Source: Chromera velia (Eukaryota; Sar; Chromeraceae). Taken from it: a DNA stretch of 64,000 nt. The stretch is from NCBI GenBank assembly GCA_018398765.1, contig JAHBMJ010005859.1, positions 1 through 64,000 of the forward strand, given 5' to 3'. The notes beneath the pieces were generated by a model. The model was not told where the DNA came from, searched no databases, and was given only the letters and a program-made list of their open reading frames with translations. Shown in pieces: positions 10,581 through 23,056 of the stretch; within the stretch, counting starts at the first letter, position 1; every line of letters begins with the position of its first letter. The position numbers and the translations under genes are program-made.

Positions 10581-12837
10581 CAAAAACTCATGAATTACAT
10601 AATCAAAATGTTTGAAAATTACATATTTTAGCACTAGCTAGACGACTTAGCTCTAAATTAATATGGTTTAACTAAGCTTACCTTAATAACAGGATTTGTA
10701 TATATTTATTGTTTAAACATCTCACATGTGCTTTAATTTATTTCTCTCCTTTCGTCATTCACTTTCCCATTCAAAAACAATGTAACAATATTGTACATAT
10801 ATATGTTTGTCATGGAAGTTCCGAGTTCGCATGTCGCCACGAAAAGTTGGACCCATTCCACTTAAATGTTTCTAACTATGCCAAACGTCTCCAATGACTC
10901 TCCATCAAGATTGCTGTTCGAACACCAGGCTTGGCGGTTGTGGCGGGCTGGCTCTCAATTGAGGCATGACACTGCGCGTGCGTGCTGGACGGTGTGGCCG
11001 CACTGAAGCACCTCCTGGTATATGCGGGGTTATCACCCAAGCCTTAATTGCAGAGACGGACAGGAAACAAAGAAAGGAGGATACAGCTACATGCATGCAT
11101 GCGACCGCTCTGTATGCGTCTCTTGCATCAGCTTCACATGTTGTGAAGCAAAGGATGTGATGTGCGCGTTTTCGACCAGACGAACCGTGCATCTGCAGCT
11201 TTATCGATCGAAGGTATCTATTTGTCCTCTTTCCTTTTCCGAACTTCTGCATGGTGCTTAATCGAATAGGCGAGTGCCTTTTTTCGTACGGAAGGATTCC
11301 AGGAAACCTGGGTGGCAGCTGCATGGCGTTGAAATTCGTGGGCCGCCGCCTTGTCGCCTGCCCACTTTTCCGAGGAGTGCTCTGAACGTTGGGCAGGAGA
11401 AGACGGTTGGTTTACACCTTCTCTTGTCGTTCCCTCCTTTTCGTGCTGCGTATCGTCCTGCCTGCATGGCGAAGTGGGCGGTTTCCCCACCCGCTTTCAA
11501 AGAGACTCAACGCGCATGCACGCTCTTCTTACCGTCAAAGTTGCAGCAAATCAATAAGCAAAAGAAAAGAAAACCTAATCTGTCTATTTCTGACTCACCA
11601 AATTTCTCTAGAAAAGAACCAACAGAACAGAAAGAACCCCTTCGCATGTTCTGTCCCTCCTTTCGCTCCCTCCTGTTTTCTCCCTGGCCGCAAGGAGGCG
11701 CATCTTTGCGTCTTTTGTCTCACAATCATCACGCCTTTCTCTTTCTTTCCATACCCCATGCCTGTCCAGGAAGGGGAATTCTCTCACGCCCTCAAATCGA
11801 GTCACTAGGGGCATAGGTTTCCCATGCTGACTGATTTTTACAAGAACATCAACACTGAAAAAGACAGAACGAGATGACTTGATGCACCAATCGCTTCTCC
11901 ATAGTGAGTGGTGACGTTTGCAAGGGCAGCAAGCAACACATTCAGTCATTCCTTAACGAGCACCCAAGAAGCATGCAACTCATGAGCGTATCAAGCAACA
12001 GAGAGACACTTGAGCCCATCTCAAGCCACCCCACCCCACCCCACCCCAACCCACCCTAAGTTGTCTGCTTCTATTGTCTAAAGATGAAAGCTAACTGACT
12101 GTCTGAGGGGGCGATAGAAAGGGAAAGGACAACGAAAAGGAAAAGGCAAAGGGACGTCTACGCTTCAAGACCGTCGTTCAAAAGACAGAAAAGAGGATTC
12201 ATTCATTGGTCTGGTCTGTCTGCTCTTGCTTTGCGCATCCCTCGGCTGGGGGGACAAACAGGTAGACAATTATACTGTCAAATGCACAAAAAAGAGAAAC
12301 GACACAGACTCTCACTTAGTGAAATGACCCAACCTCTTTCCGTCCTCTAGGGAGCGTGTCTGTCTCTGCGTTCGATTTTCTTCTGTGTGTTTCTCTCTCT
12401 CTTTTTTCCGTTTTCATTCTGATCCGGGCCTGTCTTTTTGACGTGGAGTATTTTTTCGCAGTCTTAAGGGAAGGAGACTTGTTGCAAACATTAAATGCAT
12501 GCATGCGGGTTTACCGTGAAGGGCAGAAAGGATGCATGGAGAGAGAACCTAACGACATGAGGGTCGAGGGAAGGGGGGGTGAACACAGCCAGATGGCAGG
12601 CACAACCCCGGCTGGGGCGACAAAAGGAAGGACGAAGACAGACAGTTGAATCGGAAGAAAAGGCCCACTCCATTCCGTTGACAAAAAGTCGGAAGGACAA
12701 AGACGAATTGAGGCAACCAAGGAGAAAAGAAAGGGAACCTTCATCCCCTCCTTGGACAGATTCCTTTTGATCGATCGACAGGACCTGTGGGATATGGAAA
12801 GAGAGAGGGGCAGTCTAATCAATCGATCCATAAACCT
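10581..12837. other. Intergenic, no supported gene
   Basis: AT-rich DNA (to about 10.9 kb) is followed by mixed sequence with long but overlapping open frames on both strands and no protein I recognise. It contains ATGCAT-type words near 11094 and 12497 and a (CCCCA)n-like run at about 12027-12055. A gene with small exons could be missed here. Confidence 0.5.
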
Positions 12838-14243
<1,406 letters not shown>

Positions 14244-17200
14244 TCAGCCCTGCACGACGGAACCCGAGGGGACGGCGGCGGTGGAGTCACCAGTCCCAGC
14301 GGGTTGATTGTCAGCACCCGCCCCTGCTGTCGACGCCCCCCCTGAGGGTTGGGCCACCACTCGCCTCTGCTCACTAGGCCACATCTCCATGTGAACCTCC
14401 ATTGAGAAGGCACAGTGGGGACGGAAGAGAAAGACACGCCGTCTCCTATCGGGCATCTTGACTTTTGGTTTCGGTCTAACATACTCCCCTCTCTTTGGTT
14501 CGTCTTCTCCGGTCCTTCCTGTTTCTGCTTCCCCCTCCTTATCTTTCGCTCTTTCTCCTTCCTTCTGCTCTTCATTCCCCTGTGACTCACCCTCAGGAGG
14601 GAAAGGGGAAGAGGAAGGGCGACTGCCGGAGGAAGAAGAGGAAGAAGGCTCCTCCGCCCTCTCTGTCGGGGACTCTGCCTCTCCGGCTACAGACGCAGAG
14701 GCAGACTCGACAGGCGTGCGTGTGCGTGCTGTGGTGGAGCCTGAGGGCAACTGCTGGGAAGCTGAGGCTGAAGCTGAGGAGGTCGCTTGGGGGGGAAAGA
14801 GAGTTTCCTCTTCTGCCCTCTTGCTTTCATCCCTGTCTCCTGCCGCAACCCTGGCAGCCACTGCCTCGAGATCGGGTGGAGGGGGGGGAACTTCTGCTGA
14901 AGACGAAGAAGACGAGGAAGAGGCACTGGCATTGGAAACAGAGGAAATCTGAGGTGCGGGCTCATGCTCTCGTGGAGAAGAAGAAGAAGAAGCACGGCTA
15001 TCCTCCCCTTCTGTTGCTGCGGGCACTCCCTCTGTACTGTTTGTTGCAGCGCTTGGAAGGCTCTGGCCTTCCTCTGCTGTCTCTGGGTTGGGCTGCTGCT
15101 GCTGCTGCTGCGGGTTGGTGGATGATTCGGGTAGGTCGGAAGAGACCTGGGCAGCGACAGAATCAGTAGAGGGGGATGGGGGAGTCTCTCTCTCCCCTTC
15201 GCTCTCTCTCTCCCTGTCTGCAGAAGGAGACGAGTCCCCACCGGCTTCTCCCTCTTCCTCTTCCTCTTCCTCCAAGTCCCTCATCACAGAGGGGGGGTTG
15301 GACATGGGCAGTGATGGGTCGGGGGTTGGTGCTTCGTCACTGTCCTCCTCCTCCTCCTCCTCCTCCTGCTGCTGGTTCTTTTGCAGATGAAGGGGAGTTG
15401 GGGGGGGGCGGTTTGAGGAAGAGGAAGAAGAGGGTGGCCCTGGGCTTCCTCTGCTCGTATCTCCCTCACCACCGACGGTGGCTTCTCTTGATGAGGAGGC
15501 TTCGTCGGCACCTGTCTCCTCTCCCTGGATGATGAAGTTGGAATGAGCAGAGCAACGCCAAAAAATCAGAAGACAGAATTAAGAGAAACATCACGTGCGA
15601 GGGAGAACGGGCCTCCGACGTCAACCAAATCCAAAGTGGAGGGAGGAAAGATGGAGACAAAGACGAAGAAGGACAAACCCGAAGAACGCATCACCCAAGC
15701 ACTCACGCATGCACGCACACCTTGCACAGAAAAATGGATCGAACGAGAGAGAGAGGGGATTTACAATGCTGGCGTTGGGCAAAAGGGATGCGACTTGAAC
15801 AACATATTAATACAATGCCGGACACTTCTGATCAGCAAGCGAAAGGAAAGGTGCAAGGGAGAAAAGGCATTCTTACAGAAAACCACTTATCCCCCTCCCC
15901 TTCACCCCCACGAAAGAAAAAAAAAGGCACAAACCGACCACGGGGAAGAGAAAGTCAAACGCTGTCTCAAAAGGAACGCTACAGGCCTGCTTGAACTCAA
16001 CAGAGAGGGGGAACAGGGAGGGGGGGCGAATGAGAGAAAAAAAAAAAAAACTACCTCGGACAGGAAAAAAAAGTTGAGGCACTCACTTCTCTTCCAGTAG
16101 ACGTTCTTCAACCAACAGACAGCGAAGAAGGAAAAACCAAAGTGAGCAGCTTAGACACAGAAAAAAAAAAACCTTGCCACCCCACTGAATTCTGAAAGGG
16201 AAGGCACTTCCGAAAGATTCTCTTCCTTCAGTAGCATCGTTCATCCATTCCCCTTGAGCTTGCACGTGCCTGTTCTACTCCACGCCTTCTTGCGAACTGA
16301 CTGACGTCACACAGTTCTGACAGGGACACAAATAGACGTTTCTCTGTCTGAAGAGAGATCAGTTGCCCAACTTCCTTTCGTTCCGCGTATGTGTCTATTT
16401 GTCTGTACACTAATTGGCTGCCTGTCTGCGTAAGTGAGTGACTGGACTGACGAAGAAGCTCTGCATCTCATCAACGGTCATCCTCTGAGCCTTCTCGTGG
16501 GCGATTCTCTTCATCGCCTCTTTCCGATGCACCGTCCAGCCTTTGGAGCTGGCCAGCTCCTTGCGGAAGTCAAAATTGCGACAGAAACTGCACTTCTTCT
16601 GGTGCGCTTCGAAGGCTTTACAGCTCTCCTGAAGGGAAGACGGGAGGGGAGGAAGGAGAGCAGAGAGGGATTTGTCGATACCTCCGTCCTTCTCACAAGC
16701 ATCTGTCGTCTGAAAAACGAACGGCTGCGATAAGACTGAGAGGGCGTTACGACGAAAAAAATGCGGGAGGGCGGTGAAAGGAACAGATGAGCAACTGACC
16801 GACAAAATGTGAAGTTGCGAACGAAGAAAGACAAGAGAAACACACGAGAACACCAAGAACACTGACCCTCCCCTCACACACACCCTTCCCACCCCCGAGC
16901 GGACCCAGCCCGTCCCCAATTCACCCACCCACCTCTCTCTTGAAGTACTCAGAGAACATTGAGGTCCAAGACTTGATCCTTGCGAGTTGGAATTCCTTCA
17001 CATTCACACGGCAGATGGGGCAGGGCACAGGGACGTTGCGTGCCCCCAATCTCTCAGAGCTCCCTTGCTTGCGCTTATGAAGCCACCAACGGATCATGCA
17101 CTGTAGGAAGGAAGGGAGAAGAAGCGCAAAAGTCCACAAGGGAAAGAAGCACATGTCCAGGGTGTATGCACATTTGTTCAACGCATTTCAAAAAGCCAGC

Positions 17201-19231
17201 CAGCAAAACAGCGCACGTCTACCGACCATGAGAGGAACAAAGAGCGTCAGAAAAAGATACCCTGTCACAAATACTGTGGGGGCGGGAGAGAAGGTAGGTG
17301 GGGAGGGAGGCAGCGCTAGAGGTAAAGGACAAGTGAAAGAAAGAAGGAACCAAAGAGACGCGAGTCGATCCATTCTTGGCGGTTTGATTATCAAGGCCAA
17401 CAAAAAGAGAATGCAATTCCGAAAGGCTTCACATTGATTTGACCCCCACCTTCTTGTGGAACATGTGGGAGCACTGGAGTCTGACCACCTCCTCAGACCC
17501 GACGGAGGCCATGCAGATGGAGCACTGCCCCACGTCGTCTGCCCAGGCTACCACGGTAGTCCTGCATGTCAACATCGGAGCAGATGGACAATGAGTAGGC
17601 TCACGCATGGATGGTGCGTTGTCTATATGTCTTTGCATGTCGGGGAAGCACAGTCTGTGTCTTTGCATGTCGGGGAAGCACAGTCAGTTGACACCAAATA
17701 GAAACCCTTCGTGACAGGAAGAAAGGAGCTTTCCGCACATAGACACGAGAAAGAAGCGAAAAAAAAAAAAGCCAGACAGAGCCAAAAGCAGCGTGCATAC
17801 AAGACGGCTGAAGCTACACACGCCTCTCCTTCACCCCTCCCTAACGGACCGACCTCTTGTCCAGCAGTCTGCAGAATGCGTTGACTGCGTTGGTGTTCGC
17901 AGGCAGGAGTTCAGGTTCCGCCTCCTCCACAGGGGGCAGACGGGCCTCTGCCCAAGAGACGCCGTTCGGAATGCGCATGATGAACCAGGTGGGAAGCCAA
18001 CCGATGCGCCTCTCCAGACGCACGCGGGTAAGCTCCAGGTCCCTCTGTCTCTGCTCCTCCTCCTGTCTCTGCATATGCTGCCTGTACCGAGCTCTAACCT
18101 CTGGTGACCGCATCTGCTCGAGTTGTGTGAGGAGTCTGTTCTCTGGGGGGATGTTCACTTGGTTGGGTGCGGGTGTGTACTCCAACTGAAAGAAATCGTC
18201 CCTCGCAGAGTACACAGGCAAGCCGTCATCTCGGATCTGCACCTTCACCTCCACGCAGTCGGAGTGCTGCTCGAGGAGAGGAAGGGCAGGAACAACCCGG
18301 GCGGCGGGGGGCCAGGAGGACGTCACGGGGAGAAAATCGGTAGGGAAGCCTTCCGTGTACGCCCTGTCAGCTGCAAACAAGTCAAAACACGTGGCAAGAA
18401 GAAATAAAAACAGATCACGCAACCGTCTCCACCGGAGTGCCCTTCCCCGGTACCCACGTCTCAAAAAAGGGGCAGTTGATTTTGCTTTCGCGCGAAGATT
18501 TTGTGGCGTGATATCTCACGAATAAGCAAGAGAGAGGAAACGTAGTCGGGGTGCAGGTGAAAGTGAAGCACACGAAACGTTCAAAGAGAGGATAAATGGC
18601 AAAAGAGAGAGCAACAAGGAAGATCAACAACCCGTTGCAATCAAGAGTCTATCAAACAGCCTGGGCTGAAAGGAAGAGAAAACAACTGACGAAGTTCGGA
18701 GAGACTTATTTCAATCTCCCTTGCTCGCTGGAGAGTTAGTCGGACGTTCATTTGCCGTTTGGTCACGTTATCGTACACGAAGAATTGGGGAGGGTTCAGT
18801 GGCTTCAAGAAGATCCTGGCGCTTGCACAATACCAGACCCCGTCGTCTGGATTGTACGCCCACGACGCAGTGGTCTGCGCAGACACAGCAGGAGACGCAA
18901 AGAAGACAAGAGTGAATAAACCGTGTTTTCAAGGGAGAGTCACCAACTGAAGGAGCAAAAAGAACTGTGCGCATACCCTCAGCCAGTTTCCTTGCAGGTT
19001 CCGAGCTTTGAAATGGTAGTCAGTGCTTGGGCTCGGACTGGAGCCTGCCGGAGGAGGTTCCCACGGCGCTGGATTCAGAGGCGCACGAGAAGAGGGCTGC
19101 GGCTGTTGTGGGACAGACGGAGCGGGAGTGGCTGGAGCTGCTGTGGAAGCCCCGTTTTCTGCTGCTGGTGCACTTTCAGCCCCTGTTGACATCTGCCCCG
19201 GCACCTCCGTCCATTGCTGGAGGTTCATCAT
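14244..19231 (-). CDS. RING-H2 finger protein with long Ser/Glu-rich tail (7 exons)
   Basis: Seven minus-strand exons join in consistent phase: 19231-18977, 18874-18691, 18370-17854, 17561-17450, 17100-16933, 16709-16452 and 15524-14244. They encode about 924 residues. The RING is split by intron 4: C332-x2-C335, C349-x-H351-x2-H354-x2-C357, then C383-x2-C386, a complete C3H2C3 set that should bind two zinc ions. It is therefore a candidate E3 ubiquitin ligase. Residues 1-75 are Pro/Ala-rich. Exon 2 encodes a compact W/Y-rich segment (SWAYNPDDGVWYCASARIF). Exon 3 has a charged coiled-coil (about 250-290). Exon 6 has a second Cys cluster (CSFC). The last 426 residues are acidic and low in complexity. 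No transmembrane segment or RRM is seen. The substrate is unknown. The 16451-15525 intron could hide another exon. It starts head to head with NOT2. Confidence 0.8.
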
Positions 19232-20088
19232 TTTGTCAACAGCACAAGATCACAAAGGCACAAAAGAATAGATAGAGAGGGAAATCGGGGCTTCAACTAC
19301 GCCACACGAAAACCTCCGTACTCTTAAGTAAGGAGAAAGACTTCCTCTGCCAAAACGCCAGGGCAAAAAAAGACAAACACAAGACAAGCCTGATGAGGCA
19401 CTCGTTAGGAAAGTCAATTTCTTTGAAAGCGCAGAAAAACCTTCACGGTTGGTCACACGTTTGTTCACACAACTTCACAGAGGCTTCCGTGAACTTTCGT
19501 GGACACAAAAGTCTTACGCACCGAAAAACACGCACGCACGAGCCCGCACGCACGCCGCAAAACACGAAACGAAACCTTCCTGTACCACCAATGAACACTG
19601 AAGAGGCGCAGGAAGGACAAGCTTTGATCTTCTCATCTGCCAGAAATTCACTGAATGCTGATGCTCGAGCGTCGATCGCTTTGTTGGGCCCCGGCATGCC
19701 ACGCAGCATGCAAATTTAACGCATGCATGGCCTCGGCCGGGGCCCGCGCGGGCCGGCTCAAACTTTGCAATTTGTGGTTTCGTGCATGGAGTCCGACGGG
19801 GAGACGGCCCGGAAGAGAGATGCCAAGAGTCGGGACTTCTGAATGGCTCTGTCTGTACTTCTCTCGCAGTTGCTGTAAGTTGACGGCTTCGCTTGATGCT
19901 GTGTAAAGGCATGAGGTACATTCACTATTGCCCCCGACTGACGATTGTCCCGTCAGATCACCTTTCCTCGTTTAGGTGAGAGCATGAACTTCTTTGTTTT
20001 TCGTTGAGATCGTCCACCAAATATTTGACTGAGCACTCACTCCAAATTTTGACGAAAGGAGTCCTCCTCTCCTCTTTCAGTCCACAAA
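19232..20088. promoter_or_regulatory. Shared promoter region of RING-H2 gene and NOT2
   Basis: These 857 bp separate two divergent start codons. At 19721-19754 a GCATGCATGG word is followed by the perfect palindrome GGCCCGCGCGGGCC (19741-19754). A very similar composite element lies upstream of the HIR gene at about 52551-52584. ATGCAT words are classic ApiAP2 sites in apicomplexans, so use as a regulatory site here is an inference. No gene was seen in this stretch. Confidence 0.5.
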
Positions 20089-21126
20089 ATGGAGGGCGGG
20101 GGCTCTGCTGAGGCCTCTGCTTCAGCACCGACAAGTAACGGCACGGTGGCACCTGCCACCAACGGCCCCGTCCCTTCTGCCTCCCCGACCGCACAATCGT
20201 CAGCGGCACAGCAGCAGCAGCAGTCGTCCTCACCGCAGCCACAGGCGGAGAGTTCAAGTAAGGCGGGGGGGAAATTGCCACTTGAAGAGATTCTGTATGA
20301 AACCACAGAGGAAGCAAAGGCGCACAATCGGAGGCACTTTGGTTTACTAGGAATTTTGAATGTAATCCGAACAAGTGACCCCCTCTCGGATGTCCTTGCT
20401 CTCGGTATGGACCTGACAACCCTCGGGTTGGACTTGAACGCTCCTGAGTCCCTCTATTTGACTTTTGCCTCCCCATTCAGCGACCACCCCTGCAAAAAAG
20501 AGCCCGAGAGATTCCTTCCCCATTGTTATTACGCCAACCCCCCTCAACTGAAGGTCTCCCATTTTGGAAAATTCCAAGTCGAGACCCTCTTCTACATCTT
20601 CTACAATATGCCCAGGGACACCCTGCAGGCCTATGCAGCATTTGAATTGTACGCGCGAAAGTGGCTTTATCATCAAGAGAGAGAGTTGTGGTTTATCGAA
20701 CAGCAGGAAACCGCTAACGGTGCCGCTCCCACAAGTCGGTGGCAGTTTTTCGACACAGAAGCAGGGGAGTGGCAAGTGAAGTTTTTCAACGGAGATCCTC
20801 CTGACAAATCGAAGTTCCTTCCTGAGAAGGATGTGCGGGATCACCTTGCAAGGATTCTTCCCGGACAGGCAAATTTCGGGCAGGCACAGGGAGGCGGACA
20901 GTCAGCATCCGGGGGGGGTTCGTCCCAGTCTGGAGGGTCGGGGCAGGCGCAATCGCAGTCTCAAGCTCAGACAAACGCGGGCCCCGTGTCCCATGGCTCA
21001 GCGGGACAACCGGGACCCCAGGCAGCGCTTCATTCGTCCCAACAACCCACTGTCTCCGGCTCCGGGGGTGGAGGGCAAGATGGCGACGCGGCTGCAGACT
21101 TGAGTCGATGTCAGTGTGCCCTATGA
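20089..21126 (+). CDS. NOT2: CCR4-NOT complex subunit 2 (NOT2/CNOT2)
   Basis: This single open frame encodes 345 residues. Residues 84-246 form the NOT box of the NOT2/3/5 family. FGLLGILNVIRTSDPLSDVL, LALGMDLTTLGLDLN, LYLTFASPFSD and the LFYIFYNMPRDTLQ block match CNOT2 closely, and the pattern fits NOT2 better than NOT3/5. In other eukaryotes the NOT box binds NOT1 and the NOT3/5 partner within the deadenylase complex that shortens mRNA poly(A) tails. The N-terminal 65 residues are Ala/Ser/Gln-rich with a five-Gln run. Unlike animal CNOT2, about 95 residues of Gly/Gln/Ser-rich sequence follow the NOT box. Near the stop a GTCAGT word (from 21110), the locally favoured splice donor, leaves open that the C-terminus is spliced to an exon near 22845. 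The start is the first ATG of the frame. Confidence 0.93.
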   Translation: MEGGGSAEASASAPTSNGTVAPATNGPVPSASPTAQSSAAQQQQQSSSPQPQAESSSKAGGKLPLEEILYETTEEAKAHNRRHFGLLGILNVIRTSDPLSDVLALGMDLTTLGLDLNAPESLYLTFASPFSDHPCKKEPERFLPHCYYANPPQLKVSHFGKFQVETLFYIFYNMPRDTLQAYAAFELYARKWLYHQERELWFIEQQETANGAAPTSRWQFFDTEAGEWQVKFFNGDPPDKSKFLPEKDVRDHLARILPGQANFGQAQGGGQSASGGGSSQSGGSGQAQSQSQAQTNAGPVSHGSAGQPGPQAALHSSQQPTVSGSGGGGQDGDAAADLSRCQCAL

Positions 21127-21342
21127 TTTTTTTTTTTTTGTTTCGTCCTCACGGCCCTCCGAAGTGTGCCATTGTTTTCACCTTTTCGTGTCGCCGTTCC
21201 TCCTGCCTCCTCCAAGCTCTCTGTGTGAGGAAGAGAGAGGGCAAAAAATGAAAAAAACACTCCGGTGTCTGTCTGTCGGCCTCCAGTCCCTCACCCATGA
21301 ACCCTCTCCATCAACTTTGGTGCATTTTTCTCTCCCGGTCCT

Positions 21343-21445
21343 GTTCTCTCTGTCTCTCTTTCTCTCTTTCTCTCTCTCTCTTTCTCTCTCTCTCTCGCTC
21401 TCTCTCACGCTCTCTCACGCGCTCTCTCTCTCGCTCTCTCTCTCT

Positions 21446-21487
<42 letters not shown>

Positions 21488-21492
21488 GTGTG

Positions 21493-21528
<36 letters not shown>

Positions 21529-21582
21529 GAAAGGAAGCGAAAAAGTAAAGTAAAATAAAGACGATATTGTCTGTCCGGCTTT

Positions 21583-21614
<32 letters not shown>

Positions 21615-21631
21615 TTCGTTCGTTCGTTCGT

Positions 21632-21663
<32 letters not shown>

Positions 21664-21991
21664 TATGGCTTCTTTCCTTCTTCTTTCCTCCCTTCCTGCC
21701 TTTCTTCCTTCCTTCCTCTCTTTCTTTGTTTCGGTCCTTCCTCCCTCCCCCCGTTCGTTTTTTCTTTTTCACTTCCTTGTTTGATTGCCTTTGTGTTTGT
21801 GTTATTCCGCTCTCTTTGTCCGTTCCTTCTTTTCTTTGTCGCCTTCTTTCTTTCATTCTTCTTTCCTTCGTTCGTTTCTCTCGTTTGTTCTGTTTACCTG
21901 TCTGCCTGCCTTCCTGCTTGCCTTCTCTGAAATGTGAAAACCAGAAGAGAGGGAAAAGGAAAAAACGGTGCACTGTTTGCCTCTCTCTCTC

Positions 21992-22028
<37 letters not shown>
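21343..22028. repeat. Cluster of microsatellites downstream of NOT2
   Basis: In order there are (CT)n with interruptions (about 21343-21482), (CTGT)n (about 21491-21530), (TTTC)n broken by a short (TTCG)n block (about 21577-21662), imperfect TTCC/TTTC runs to about 21910, and (GT)n (about 22003-22028). All are pyrimidine-rich on the plus strand. The long Ser/Leu/Phe frames here are repeat translations, not genes. The cluster may lie in the 3' UTR or in an intron of NOT2. Confidence 0.9.
21529..21576 (+). repeat. Diverged copy of the 70-bp unit found in the HIR gene intron
   Basis: After a (CTGT)n run comes CGAAAGGAAGCGAAAAAGT, and the unit ends in AAGACGATATTGTCTGTC. The three tandem 70-bp units at 55253-55450 have the same order: (CTGT)n, GAAAGGAAGCG, AAGTGAAGTGAAGAAAAGAC, then TATAGTCTGTC. 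It is a small dispersed repeat tied to CTGT microsatellites. Confidence 0.6.
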
Positions 22029-22029
<1 letters not shown>

Positions 22030-22844
22030 CTATCGCCCACATAGCTTGTCTGTCTGAGTGGTGCAGAAAAAAAAACGCTACACTTTGTTTTTCTACTTGC
22101 ATTGCTGTCTTTGTCTGCCTGCGGTGTTTGAGGTACTTTCGGTACCCCTAGTCATGAGGTGTCTGGCTTCCCAAATTGGACCGCTGGTGTATCTTTGGGG
22201 TTTGTGTACTCTGCTGAAGAATGGATAGCTCTTTTTATTTACAATCGTTCAATGTTTGTATGCTCTCTGCTGTTTGTGTCCGTGCTGTGCAGGAAAGAGG
22301 GACGAGAGGAGACGTCGTTTGGGTCTTTTTGCGTCGTCCGGTTTCGCTTTCTTCTTCTTCTCTGCTTCACCCAGCAGCAGAATGGCAGAAGGGGGGGTTG
22401 CGTAACGATCACGGGCTCCGTCCCGTGGTTCGCTAGTTCGTTGTTTTTGTCGTGTGGCGTGTTCTCCCCTTTGTACGTGTGAAGGTGGGCAGCGAGAAGG
22501 GAGGCAGGGTGGCGTCGTTCTGTCGGGTCATTGGGTTGAGTGTGGCTAGGCTGGTTGGGGAGTGCGTGGGTCTTTGGAAGAGACAGAAGGGAGAGAGAAG
22601 GAAGGAAGAGGGGTGGGACTGCAAGAGTTGGTTTCCTTCCCAATTTATTTTCTATCTTTCCTCTTTCTTTCTGGCAGACTTTTTAGGAGGCTCTCGCTTT
22701 TGATTGTTTTTGCTCTTTTCGGATTTGTTTTTTTTTTTCTTCTGCCTGTCTACTTCTGTCCTCCTTGAATCTTGTTGTTTGTTTCTCTCTTTCTCCTTTC
22801 CTCTTTCTCTCTCTCTCTGTCCGCTTCTGTTGGTGTTTCTCCAG
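22029..22844. other. Non-coding stretch downstream of NOT2
   Basis: T-rich DNA with several T runs and (CTT)n patches. I see no recognisable protein. It would be intron or 3' UTR if the exon at 22845 belongs to NOT2. Confidence 0.4.
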
Positions 22845-23056
22845 GGAATATTGGGGGAAGGGAAAGGGGGAGGGACTGGAGTGGTGTACAGCGGGGGAGG
22901 GCCAGAGATTCTCAGCAGGAACGGAAGTTCGTCTATACTCGGGAGGAGCAAGTCTCTGCTTGCTACCACCCTGCTCATGTCTCCACCAAACGCATGCACG
23001 GTGTGTCAGACATGAGAATGTTTGCCTTTTTTGTTATGTATTTGCGAAAACAATGA
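22845..23056 (+). other. Possible 3' exon of NOT2 or of an unknown gene
   Basis: A good acceptor (pyrimidine tract, then TTTCTCCAG) precedes an open stretch ending in TGA at 23056. If spliced from the GTCAGT at 21110, the phases fit and would replace the last five NOT2 residues with about 70 basic, Arg/Gly-rich residues (..RERGRDWSGVQRGRARDS..). No homology supports it. Transcript data would decide. Confidence 0.25.

Noticed and set aside
11274-11816. Plus-strand frame of 180 codons
   Set aside because: Frames on both strands are open here, composition is Pro/Ser/Arg-rich, and no domain or splice structure supports it.
14458-15169. Plus-strand frames of 164 and 224 codons
   Set aside because: They lie opposite the low-complexity last exon of the RING-H2 gene and mirror its Ser/Glu codon repeats.
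21116-22151. Long Ser/Leu/Phe and Arg/Glu frames on both strands
   Set aside because: They are translations of (CT)n, (TTTC)n and (GT)n microsatellites and have no non-repetitive core.
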